From Isoetes taiwanensis (Eukaryota; Streptophyta; Lycopodiopsida; Isoetales; Isoetaceae): a stretch of DNA of 64,000 nucleotides. The number at the start of each line of letters is the position of its first letter. Position 1 is the first letter of the stretch. The stretch spans positions 11,680,101 through 11,744,100 of the forward strand of contig JAJEKV010000015.1 of NCBI GenBank assembly GCA_021234155.1, given 5' to 3'. The notes under the pieces are model-generated. The model was not told where the DNA came from and ran no database searches. It saw nothing but the letters and a program-made list of their open reading frames with translations. A program made the position numbers and the translations under genes. Shown in pieces: positions 22,358-32,733 of this stretch.

Positions 22358-25180
22358 ATGGGTCGCTCAGAGAAGAAGCTAGCAGAAGATAATTTTTTTA
22401 CGAGCTTAGTTGGTCGACATATTTTAGTTCCTGCCCTTGAATTCGGAGAAGAATGGGCTAAGGAAAAATTCGAAGATTTTGCTGCTGAAATCTCACTTCC
22501 AGGCCGAATTTGTTCATTTGATGGCAAGAAAAGGTTATTTGAGATCTTCTTTGAGTTAGATAATGATTACATGAAGATGAATTGGAGACAGATTCAAAGG
22601 TTTCTTCTTCCGGATGAAAATGTAGCAAATGAAGATACAGCTAAGATGCAAGAAGAACATCAAAGGACCCTTCAAAATAAAAAAGTTATGGATGACAGAG
22701 GCAAAGGAAGGAGAAAGGAGAAGGAGAATGATGATTCAGGTGCAGAATTGGAAGACGAATTTACAGATTTAGAGGATGTCCCACTAGCTTCTCTTTTTTC
22801 TGCAAAAGGTAAGACCATACTATGGCCTTCTTTGACTGATTCTTTCACTCAATTCCAAGAGAAGCATAAAGTATTTGATCCCATGCATGCTTTTTGTCTT
22901 GCTAAAGAATCTGGTTCACCATCAAAAAGAACCCTTTATACCCATGCTACAAATGAGAAAGAACCCTTGCAGCCTCCTCGATTCCCCATTTTTGTTCCTC
23001 CACTTAAAGTTCAAAAACTCCCCGAACCCGATGTGCTCGCTCCCCATTTTTGTTCCTCCACTTAAAGTTCAGCCTCTCCCAACCTGAACCCGATGTGCCC
23101 TTTTCAGCTTTTCCCCGCTGCACCAACACCTTTGCCTACTCAAATGGAGGTTGAAGTAAATATGGAGGTTGAGACTAATCAAATGGAGGTTGAAGCAACC
23201 ATTATAGATGAAGAAGTAGTAGATGGAGTAATTTCTAAGAACCCTGCGGTAGGCCTAAGAAGAAAAAACGTAAAAATTATAGTGAAGAGAGAGGGCTTAA
23301 GAGGACGTGGTCGCCCTTAAAGAGCTTGTCTCTGATGATCCTCAACCTCCAAGTAGGTAGATCTTCTAATGCCGGGTATAGCGGATGAGAATGTGGCTTC
23401 TACTTAAAAGTAGAGAGGAATTTAAGGAGGGTGCTTCTATCTCAAGTGACGAGGAGGAAGATATTCATGAGATGGATGACTTGCAACTTCAAAGAGAAGG
23501 TCCCGTGACATGATGATATTGACGAGGATGAATTGCCCTCGGAGTCGAGCCTTCTCTTGCATCGCGGGACACTTGGTATTGACTCCTTTGCCTCCTAATG
23601 TATTGCATAAGCTTCCATCTTATGACTTTGAACCTTGTTTTGCCTTCACGAACCAAGAAGATGTCTCGCTTTTAATCTTTTTACATGCTTCTTATCCCAT
23701 ACCATGATGTCCCAAATCTGCCATGAAACTAATAGATATGCCGACGAGGTTAGGGAAAAGACACAAAGAAAATATGAGAATGTTAGAAAGTGGTCTCTGT
23801 TGATGTCAAGACCCTTTTTCAGATTTTTAGGCCTCATAATTGCTATGGCCTTGAACCCATACAATAAGCTTACATTATTATTGGAAACTGGAGAAATAGG
23901 AGCAAGAAATTGGCCCAACTTTGGTAGATTTATGACATTGACGAGCACGCCAGATTAAAGAGATTCTTCCATCTCAGAAATAACCACTTACGTCCTCTCG
24001 ATAAGACAACAAGGGAATATAAGATTTATCAGGTACAAAATGTTGAAAAGGAGTGGAATAAGAGCTTCATTGATTTGTATACTCCAGGAAAGGAGGTAAC
24101 AGTTGATGAAAGGATCATTCCTTCAAGGAATGCCATGAACCCATTGCGGATCTACAATCCTAAGAAGCCACATAAATTTGGAATTCAACTCTGGACCTTA
24201 TGTGATTCAGCGTCGGGCTACTGCTTGCAATTTGAGGTGTATGATAAGTTAAAACAGGAGTCCGGTGTGGGCTTCCATGCTGTCTCAACCTTAGTGAAAA
24301 AACTTCGAGGTACAGGCCATCATGTGTTCTTTGACCGCTACTTCACAAGCATGAAGTTACTAGAATGGTTATCCAAGAAGAGGCAAGGTGGTACAGGAAC
24401 AATTAATCCCAACAAAACCAAAATGTTCCCTATCAAGATGCTCAAATTCGATGGTAAGAAGAAGGAGATCCCAAAAGGTACGCATAAGTTTGCATATTGC
24501 AAAGAATCTGGCGTGGTTGTTAGTGCATCAAGGTGACAAAGAGGCAATTCTATTTGCTTCAAATGTGCACCCGAGTTGAAACTTCATCCGCTAATACGCT
24601 TTATTTGAGAGAGGAAACCAATCAAATCTTCGCCTAAGAGATAGCAAAGAGTATTATATAATGAACATAAAGCGTGTTGTGACACTCATAATAAGATGTG
24701 CTTAGCTTCCAATTATAGCCCCGGAAAGAGAATTAATCTCGTGGAAATGGTGGCATGCCTTGTTTTTTGGGGCATGCCGATTCGTTTTTAACCAATGCAT
24801 ACATTATATTTAAGCATTGGAATCCAACTCACACGCATTATGATTTCTTAACCGCTTTACAAAAGGAGCTGATTGCCAACGATCTTGATGGTGCTAACAT
24901 GACACGGGCAAATCTTATTTCGAAGTTCCGTGCATCCAACCGCCATGTGATCGAAGAGCCACATAGGACTTGTGTTGTTTGTGCCGCTAATTGGACGCAT
25001 TGAAAAAGCAAGCAGTGTTGAACATGAGGCTTGTAGAGCAAAGAGAACTAAATTCCCATTGCCTCGCTTGTGAAGTTCATGTTTGTCCCGGGTCCATGTG
25101 ACAACTGCACTATTTCAGACCTATGGGGTCCGCTTCAAGAAGAATCAAAGAGGGCTCAAAAAGCAATGCGACAATGAACT
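22358..25180 (+). pseudogene. piggyBac transposase, frame-broken (DDE_Tnp_1_7 family)
   Basis: The likely start is MGRSEKKL at 22,358. The N-terminal part (about 235 codons) holds an accessory domain (LVGRHILVPALEFGEEW… and CSFDGKKRLFEIFFEL). An acidic Met-Glu-Val repeat stretch follows near 23,140-23,240. The catalytic core contains VTVDERIIPSRNAMNP (first Asp, about 24,091), FFDRYFTS (second Asp, about 24,325) and CCDTHNKMC (third Asp, about 24,678). It ends with a Cys-rich segment (RTCVVCAANW near 24,970; HCLACEVHVC near 25,060) typical of the family's C-terminal zinc-binding domain. The core 24,075-24,536 is open, but flanking parts need several frame changes. Some breaks coincide with missing CTG/CAG triplets and may be sequence errors. 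As written it is non-functional. Confidence 0.88.
22983..23100 (+). repeat. 58-bp tandem duplication in the transposase gene
   Basis: TCCCCATTTTTGTTCCTCCA begins units at 22,983 and 23,041. The units share about 50 bases, including CACTTAAAGTTCA and GAACCCGATGTGC. The 58-base period shifts the frame, so the duplication itself truncates the N-terminal open frame at 23,065. Confidence 0.85.
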
Positions 25181-26951
25181 ACAAAGGTGAGTATAATTTC
25201 TAAGGATTAGTAATCTCAAACTAAAATGATATTGATTTTCATTCAACGAATTTGTAACAGGTTGGCAGTTTTGGGAAGTCATGGAAGATACTAGTTTTTG
25301 CTGATTTTCAATCAATGACAGGTCATGGAAGATAGTTTTTAATAACCATCATGGTTATAGCTGTAAGAATTCAGACTTGATGCACTGGTCTGAAAAGTAT
25401 CTTTCTGTTTTTGCTTGTTTGCATTTACTGTTTTGAAGTTCTTGTATCTTGGAAAGAGAAGATGTTTTGTAAGTGTTTAGGCTAAACTAAAATTACAATT
25501 GGCAAGACCTGGTTATGACTAGAACTGGACCAAGTATTGATTGCATGGACTGTGTAATCAGTTTTCAATTGGGCAAGAAATTTTCTTGAATTAGCCATCC
25601 AATAACTTTTACTCAAGTTCTCTGAACCAATATTGGTCGACTGCATATAATATAAATCTTGATTTCTTGAGACAATGTGTTTTGTCCTTTTAGCATGCTT
25701 CTTTTTGCAATAGTGCTATAACACCAAAAACTTCAATACCATGATTTTTAAAAGCAAAAGTCGAATATGACATAGGCCTAAAAGAGACAAGAATTGGTTT
25801 CCAATGCTGCAAGACTGAGTATGCGCTAGCTTGAACTTCTAAATTGGGCAAACAAATTGATTATAAGTCAATCATGGAATTTATTACATTATAGTGACCA
25901 CTTTAGGTGAGTTATCCTCAAAACTTGAGAGGGAAATTAGCTAACATGAAATTGTTCTTGTTTTTTAAGGGAGGTTGGGTTCTGTGGACCAATAATGGTC
26001 TATAAATGGGACTGGAAATGACACGTTGTCTTGATTTCTTGTGGCCATGTGTTTTACATTTTGAGTGTCTTTTTTTTTGCATTGGTCTTATAACACTAGA
26101 AACTTTAGTATTATTATTTTTCAAGAATGATAATCCAGCCATAGTCTTCTCCAACAAGCAATAAAAACATAAATTTGCATACACTTCGAATTAAATACCA
26201 TGAAGGGTTGCAAATGCTCAATTTCATGGATAACAAATATTTTTCATGGAGGGGGGAACTTATCTACTTTCTAACTTCTAAGTTTGAGATCCAAACTCAT
26301 TTCTATACAATAGTTGTTGAATTAAAATTGGAACAGTACTTTCTGAACCAATAATGGTTCACAAAGGACAGAAGACAGTTTTGACCCTGTCATGTTCGAT
26401 TCAACTTTTCTCTCTTGTCAAACTTCGGATTGACATGTGGGTTTTTGGAACTTTTTCATAGACTCATGTAGAAAAATAAGAAAATAATGAAAAAAATCAA
26501 AAAAATCTTTTCGCCCAAACAGTTTTAGTTCATGTATACATAAAGCAGTTTTGACTTGGACCCCCTCAGTTCATCAACGTATAACTTACGAAAATTGAGG
26601 CAGATGAATTTTTTGTTATTTTTCCTATGGAGCATGACTGCCATATATTAACATATAGAAAGGGTTTGATCCAATTTCTTGCCATTGATTTTATATGGAT
26701 TTTAAAGCAAACCCTAGCAAAATAGAATAGAATAGACCATTAATGGTTCATTGCCTGACAACTCTAGTGTTAAAATTACATTTCTTAGGATAAGATTTGT
26801 AAGGTTTGATTTGATTTGATTTAATTTGGATTGTAATATTTGATTTTTATGTGGAATAAAAATTAAATTATTATGAAAGCATGAAGTATTAGATGTAATT
26901 TTTGAAGGATGGTAATTGTTGTTGCACAATTGGCCTAGCAAAATTACATCT

Positions 26952-27068
26952 GTATCGCGGGGATACAAAAGTTTAGTATTGTGGAGATACTATCAATAAG
27001 TACCGTGGAGGTACAAACGATAGCGATATGCCGTGGAGGTATAAGGATCTACTGTACTGTGGAAGTAC
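26952..27068 (+). other. array of five covarying short hairpins before the 3' LTR
   Basis: Five 15-base units at 26,952, 26,976, 27,000, 27,028 and 27,054 each have a 5-base stem and a 5-base loop. They are GTATC-GCGGG-GATAC, GTATT-GTGGA-GATAC, GTACC-GTGGA-GGTAC, ATGCC-GTGGA-GGTAT and GTACT-GTGGA-AGTAC. Stem bases change in pairs (C:G, T:G wobble, T:A) while the loop stays GTGGA or GCGGG. Spacing is 24-28 bases. The array lies in the non-coding segment between gag/piggyBac and the polypurine tract. It could be an RNA packaging, dimerisation or export signal, or a protein-binding array; the function is inferred only. Confidence 0.8.
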
Positions 27069-27169
27069 GTACATATCCGTAACTATTCCTTCAGACGTAT
27101 GGGGCAATCGCCTTGAGAAGGGATGGGGCCCATTGGAGCGTCTTTGGAAGATCGCGGACGATCTTCATT

Positions 27170-27183
27170 AAGAAGGGATGGAT
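27170..27183 (+). other. polypurine tract
   Basis: The purine-rich AAGAAGGGATGGAT lies immediately before the 3' LTR start (TGATA at 27,184). This is the position of the plus-strand primer in LTR retrotransposons. It is not fully purine (two T residues). Confidence 0.7.
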
Positions 27184-28053
27184 TGATATGGGGGCATGCT
27201 AGGGGGTGCGGTCCAGAGAAGAAAATAACTAAGGCAATGGGGACATTTGGGAAACAATGGTTACAAGGAACATGGGGCAAGATATTATTCCAAACAACAT
27301 CAAAGTTAAAGATAAGGGAGACATTTTATTTAAAGAGAAAATATCTTATCTTATGCAAGGAAATAGGCATCGTGTACAAAAAGGCTTAAGTTACCTTAAA
27401 ATGGAAAGGGAGATCGAAATAGCAAAGGGAGATCGAAATAGCTTGGCGGGAGACCTTTTTGCGGACACAAAGGCCCGATCTGCTACAAAAGGAGCTGTCG
27501 GTACAAATAAGAGGGGACAGAAGGCTCTAACAGCAGTTCCGGCCCCAGCAACAAACTCCAGTCTCCATTTCCGGCATCTGCAGAATCCGGCCATCTGATA
27601 ATCTTCGAACTCGGTTCCAGTAAATCAGCTCCTGGATACGGTTGCCCAACTCCAGATTGCTTCTCTCTGAACCAAACCGAAGATCTTGTAGGCAGAGCTT
27701 CTGGGTCTGCCCTGCTCGCTGGTTTTTGGATCTGATCTATCTGCAGGTTTTTATGATAAGCCTGAGCTTGAATCGAACCCTTGGTGTTTGTTGTTGAGGC
27801 CATTCAAGCCAATACCATTGTAAGATCGGACTGTTCGCAAGCTGAAGGGTTAATAGGCTGCGTCCAGATCCTTTCATTCTTCCCTTGAAAATTGCCTTTA
27901 GTTTTATCTGGATCCGGTTGGGTGGAGAACTGGATGCCCAAATCCGTTGGTTGTGGAAACCAAGCCATTTGTTCATATATAAAGATTGTTCATCTTTGTC
28001 TTGTTCTGTGCAATTGTTGTAATTACGTCTTTAAGTCACCTTAAAGCGTATCA
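27184..28053 (+). repeat. 3' LTR
   Basis: An 870-base LTR ends GCGTATCA and is followed by the CTATT target duplication. Relative to the 5' LTR it contains an extra 19-base tandem copy of AAAGGGAGATCGAAATAGC (27,405-27,423 and 27,424-27,442). Confidence 0.92.
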
Positions 28054-28058
28054 CTATT

Positions 28059-29250
28059 GTTCTCAAATGCTGCTGCAATCTTATGCAACATCAGCTTTTC
28101 AAAAGGGAAAAATGAGTCGCAATTGCGGCATCTCGTGGCAAGGGTATGTAAATAACTGTCAATAATTTGTTACATTTTAAGGACAGAAGCAGTAGCAATA
28201 GTTGGTAGAAGAGATTCAACTTGCAAATGAGAAATAAATTAAGCTGGACAGTGAACAAGTGTTAAAATGACCTATTTACTTGTGGTATCGCAATATGTTT
28301 ATCTAAACTAAGAAAGAGGATTCAAGAGATATGGTACAAAGAGACTACACTAATGTATGTAGTTAATGGTGCAAGATATTTGTATTGCCTTCTATTTCAA
28401 AGGTCCACTTACATGCGTATGCTTGTTTATAGCTGCCTTGTCATTGTTTAATTGGCCTGTAGAGTAGTACCTCCAGACGAAAAGGATAGTACACATAAAA
28501 TTTGACAATATCAGAAGTACAATATTTGACAGATAATCAAAACATATTGTATTAAAAACATACTTTGCAAGAAGGCATATCGAACATAGTTAAATGCTCT
28601 GAACAAATTACTGGAATATAAATATAACCTTACCTATAATACCTAAGATGACTCCAAATAAAGACAGATGTATATGCAATGAAAACTGCTACAATAGAAA
28701 GGACTTTGAAATTAAGATGATACTATAGAGTACCATCTGCAATTTAGGAACTTGCAAGAATACCTTTGAACGTTAGCAAAATGTAACCTCATGGAAAATG
28801 TGGAGCTGAAATTCTAAAACTTACATAACAAATGATCTTATGGGCAAGCATGGAACAAGCAGCGACCTTCCTTTCTTCTGCTACAAGCTGGACAATGAAA
28901 ATCAGCCCTTGACCCATTAAAATAGCATTCGGACAATCACATTTTGGTGAAGACCTTCAAACGATTAGCCCATGCAATTTGCTCTGGAACGATCCACCTG
29001 CATAAAGAAATAGAGGGTCAAAAAATGGGAAAAAGGACACTGGATTTAAGCACAGGATCTACCTAGAATGTAAATGGAGCATGCTTTTTTAACCTAAAAT
29101 TGAATCTTGAAAGTTGAAGATGGATACCTGCAATGTAGATGAGGCAACAAACATTCGCTGCCCTAAATGTGCCATGGCATCATCCTCACCCCATCTTTCC
29201 AGCGTCACATTCAAACCAGCTTCTCGATCCATCATCATTGCTTTCAAATC
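28059..29250 (-). pseudogene. upstream exons of the host gene interrupted by the LTR element
   Basis: Three minus-strand exon-like blocks are visible. (a) 29,128-29,250 (41 codons, KAMMMDREAGLNVTLERWGE…FVASSTLQ) has AG before it and GT after it. (b) 28,825-28,997 (WIVPEQIAWANRLKVF…FIVQLVAEERKVAACSMLAH) is bounded by GCAG and GTAAGT but needs one internal frame change. (c) 28,059-28,155 (YLHTLATRCRNCDSFFPFEK…IAAAFENN) follows a GACAG acceptor. Block (c) runs straight into the CTATT target duplication, and its coding sense resumes on the far side of the element near 19,718. Phases between blocks do not all agree, so the gene is decayed or misread. The protein is not recognised. Confidence 0.4.
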
Positions 29251-29520
29251 CTTTGAAGCATGGAAGATTGATAAAGATATTTTAACAAGCTAAATCCTCA
29301 TAAGCCCTTCTTAAGTTTCCTCCATAGTTGTGCATGTGCTGGAAATCCTTGAGTGATCCGGCTAGCCAGACCACAAAAACTCAGAATAGCCCCACTGGAG
29401 ATGATAGATCTAAAAGACCTCGATTTCAATTGGACATGATGGACCTGAAAGAGCTTGATTTCAAATATATGATGAAGTAAACGTAGACAAAACAAAATGC
29501 CTTTGCTACAAGGGGGAGAG

Positions 29521-29554
29521 GGAACGCCGCATGTGTCTGCACATGCGGCGTTCC
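29521..29554. repeat. perfect 15-bp-stem hairpin
   Basis: GGAACGCCGCATGTG, loop TCTG, then CACATGCGGCGTTCC. It is GC-rich in an AT-rich context. No mobile-element end or gene is evident at this place. Confidence 0.85.
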
Positions 29555-29586
29555 GGGCTCAGTTCCCAACACTATCTCATTTTAAT

Positions 29587-29657
29587 AAGAACAAGAACAA
29601 GAACAAGAACAAGAACAAGAACAAGAACAAGAACAAGAACAAGAACAAGAACAAGAA
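29587..29657. repeat. (AAGAAC)n microsatellite
   Basis: About 12 near-perfect hexamer copies, ending in AAGAAG. Confidence 0.95.
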
Positions 29658-30352
29658 GGATATTGCAATATGAAAAGCCATAAGCTTTTCTAATGGTCTA
29701 AGAACAAAAGGAAACAATCTGACGTAATGTGTTTAGAATGGTATAATCATCTTTCTCTGGCTAGTTTACCATCATATCCAGCAAATATTATTGCTATTCA
29801 TTAGACCTGCAATTGCAGAAGAAAGATGGATCACAAATCCTCCAGAATAATGAATAACACCATCATAAACTGGAAATAAACTAGAGTTGCATTAGAGTCT
29901 TTTTGGGATGTAATCCCGTCCCTCTAAGGGGAATTAGATTTTTTTAAAATAACTCTTATTATTTTCTTATTTATTCAACAACCACCATCCCTCATATATA
30001 GGTCTTATGGACCCTTATTAGTCGCCCCTTTTTCTAGGAAATGTACCAAAATCGAAATTGTAACTCTTTTTTTTAGGAAAGGTACCAAAATCGAAATTTG
30101 AAACCGAGACCGAAATTTAAAACCATACTTAGTGCCGTAGGTCACGTAGCTTCGACTTTGTTCCTTCCCACAATTTTTGTCTTCCGACCAAGCTCTCAAA
30201 GTCTCGGATCAAAGGCCATGTCAGCAATCCAGATTCGAAACTCAAGTCAAAGGCTTGGATGGGCAATTCAGATTCGCGCCAATGGAGTTTCGAGATTTTG
30301 CACATCAATTTGCATTTGCAGATATGTTCTGTTGTTCTTTTGGATTAATTGC

Positions 30353-30847
30353 ATGCACAAGATTATGACAACGAAGCTTAGAATTGTGTTGCCTACAGAA
30401 TATGGAATGACTTGGAACAGGAAACGTGGAGGCTTCAAAGTTAAAGTGAATGAGGAGCTCTTGAGATCTGAGGGAGCTAAGAATGCAGATTTATGGGCAC
30501 ATGGCAAGGTTTATCCTCGGGACCCAATTACAGGTAAGTTTCCAGATTTTGATTCTGTTACTGGTTTGATTAAATTTGTTTGTGAGGGAAGGAATGGATT
30601 TTTGGGATATTGTGAGAATATGAAGAAATACTTAGATCAGCTTTGTTGCATAATTGGGTCTTGTCGACAGGAAATTGAGGCAATGAAGTATGAATTGAAA
30701 GTGTTATCATCAGAGAAGTCTAAATTGGCAGAAAATATTGAGTGCTTGAAGAAGAAGTTAATGCAAATGCACAATGAACAAGGTTGCATATTAAACGGGA
30801 GTGTTGCAGCACTCCCGTTTGAAGATTCCCGTCTAAAATCATATTAA
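30353..30847 (+). CDS. orphan coiled-coil ORF, transposon-like
   Basis: A 164-codon open frame starts at ATG 30,353 (a second ATG follows at 30,365). After a conserved-looking block (LRIVLPTEYGMTWNRKRGGF, then WAHGKVYPRDPITGKFPDFD) the C-terminal half is a heptad-like coiled coil (EIEAMKYELKVLSSEKSKLA…). The layout, a short globular head then a coiled coil, resembles the N-terminal part of the decayed coding region at 43.7-44.0 kb. This may be the front end of the same kind of repeated gene; no downstream partner is seen here. A perfect hairpin lies in its last codons. Function unknown. Confidence 0.4.
   Translation: MHKIMTTKLRIVLPTEYGMTWNRKRGGFKVKVNEELLRSEGAKNADLWAHGKVYPRDPITGKFPDFDSVTGLIKFVCEGRNGFLGYCENMKKYLDQLCCIIGSCRQEIEAMKYELKVLSSEKSKLAENIECLKKKLMQMHNEQGCILNGSVAALPFEDSRLKSY
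30793..30820. repeat. perfect 11-bp-stem hairpin
   Basis: AAACGGGAGTG, loop TTGCAG, then CACTCCCGTTT, inside the end of the ORF that stops at 30,847. The sequence CTAA follows 11 bases later, but the base after it is A rather than the T expected at a Helitron end. Confidence 0.85.
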
Positions 30848-32733
30848 TTATTTGAAATGGCCCTTTTTGGGATTTAGGCCAAAAAATCATGGTGATTACA
30901 ATTTAATATGTGCTATTTTAGCCCCCAAAAAAAACAAGGTCCTGCGCACGGCGGGTTGCCCTCCATGGCCGGAGGGTGATGTGGCTTAAATCATAGTCCA
31001 AAGTCATGTTTTGACAATCAATTCAAATTGCTACTTCTAGACAATAGAATACTTGATACCATGACTTTATTGGAATTGGCCTGAAGAAATATTTGGTGCT
31101 CGGCATGGAAGAAGTATTGCAGAAGCAGCAGAGAATGGAAATACATGTTTTGTTAGCATAGAAATAAGAGAACTGCTTGAAGACCTCTGATCAATTTTTT
31201 TGTCACGAAGAGCTTCAAACATCTGAGGAGCAGGTTTTGTAGAGGAATGAAACATTGATGCATAGCCTAACTCCAAACCTCGCAATGTCATCACTTCCCA
31301 GTACTCACAATATTTTAAGCTATAGGTCTTCATCTATAGCACCATTAAACGAGTCACATCACGTGGAAATAAACATTCGACATGGAGCATTTCTATATAG
31401 TGTGGAACTACGTATCTTCACTTGGGTATTTGGATATATTCCATACATGTTTGAATTGGAACCAAATTATTAGGATCACAAATAGCATATAGCAGATGGT
31501 GCAAGTTGAAATTGTAGTAACATACATGATCCACAACATGGTGGGAAAGTAATAGTTAGTTAGTTACATGGTGGTGGCTGCCACTAATTGAACCTTGGTT
31601 GTGATGCCAAATGTTACACAATAATCTCTTAGTGCTAAGCAACACACCAAGAGGGCGGATCCTTCATGAAAATCGTTATATAATGGGCCCCAACCTTTTC
31701 AAGGCTTTATCCCATACCCCACATACCCCCTCAGCAAGCCAAGCCAAAGCAACCAAATACTACTTGCACATGACCTGACTGTCACATACCACACCATGCT
31801 ACATACAATATCAAGTCGAGTATATGAACATATGTATAATCGTCATCGAATGGCTATGACGACTATATAGATCTTGTACAATTGAGAGATTGAAATCTCT
31901 AATGCAGGAGTTCCCCATTGACGTTGACGACTAGGCAATGTACCCTTGACACACATGACAACCATTGACAACCATTATAGTACCCTTGAGCAATGCCCCA
32001 CTATGTGACAACCATTATAGTACTCTTTGGCAAAAAAATTCAACCCAAATTTGATATGTAAATTTCGTAGAGGGGATATATAAGATAATATCCAATGGTT
32101 TAAAATGAACGCAATAGAGACCCTTAAACTCATATTAAGATCTAGAAGTAAGAAAGCAGTCTAACCTTGCTATTGCACAAGCTACGGTGAGGCTAAAAAG
32201 GATGCACATTAAACAGAAGATAAAAGACACATTTGAACCATCTTAAATACCATGCATTCTTCCTAACAATTAAGTTTCAGTTCAAGAAAGAAACCTTAAT
32301 CCAACGATACCAGAATAGGAAAATGCCATTTCTTATCAAGGCTTTTGCCTTTTGAAGCCAAATTGGTCTCCCCATTTCCATGATTATCTGTATACTTAGC
32401 CTTTTCAACTGGAAGTGCTCCTCCAGCTAATTTATCACAATTTCCAGCAAAGGCAGAATTTAACTCTGGAATCATGTACATTGAACTATGTATACAAAAC
32501 AATGGTGTCTTCCAAGCCATTTTGTTCTTCTCCAACCAACAATTTCACCTAAAAACAATGTTTTGGTGAATTTTCACAATTTAGATGGAATTTTATAAAA
32601 GGTTGTTTGATAATGCATAATTTGTACCCTGCTTATTCTAGAACAAAACTGAGATGACTGGCGCAAACAAGCAACTGCTGCAACTGTCATGTTTTTCATT
32701 TCAACGCCATTGTATTGGCTCTTTAGTTGAGGA
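30848..32733. other. gene-free stretch
   Basis: Only short frames without recognisable motifs. A minus frame at 32,296-32,535 could be a 3' exon of the kinase pseudogene, but nothing supports it beyond orientation. Confidence 0.35.

Larger units (their letters stand above)
21830..26769 (+). mobile_element. complete piggyBac transposon nested in the LTR retrotransposon
   Basis: The element begins CACTAGAGTTGTC (21,830-21,842) and ends with its exact reverse complement (26,757-26,769). A TTAA target duplication sits on both sides (21,826-21,829 and 26,770-26,773), the diagnostic piggyBac target site. It carries a piggyBac-type transposase (22,358 to about 25,180) with frame breaks. Short near-palindromes of the form GRACCAWTWATGGTYC occur subterminally, two at the left end and four toward the right end. 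The right 1.6 kb is non-coding and AT-rich. The length is 4,940 bases. Confidence 0.95.
19724..28053 (+). mobile_element. gag-only (TR-GAG-like) LTR retrotransposon, containing a nested piggyBac
   Basis: Two direct LTRs (843 and 870 bases), both starting TGATA and ending TATCA, bound the element. A 5-base target duplication CTATT flanks it exactly (19,719-19,723 and 28,054-28,058). A primer-binding site follows the 5' LTR and a purine-rich tract precedes the 3' LTR. The only retroviral gene is gag. No protease, reverse transcriptase, RNase H or integrase is present. Subtracting the piggyBac insertion (21,830-26,769 plus one TTAA) leaves about 3.4 kb, the size and content of plant terminal-repeat retrotransposons with a GAG domain, which depend on other elements for polymerase and integrase. 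It landed in a minus-strand host gene (exon pieces on both sides). Confidence 0.93.

Noticed and set aside
26721-26735. Short GAATA and GATTT repeats near the piggyBac right end as telomere-like DNA
   Set aside because: The units differ from the plant telomere TTTAGGG and are only two to four copies long.
30793-30835. Helitron 3' end (hairpin followed by CTAA)
   Set aside because: The base after CTAA is A rather than T, no 5' TC end or Rep/helicase sequence was found, and the hairpin lies inside an open frame.
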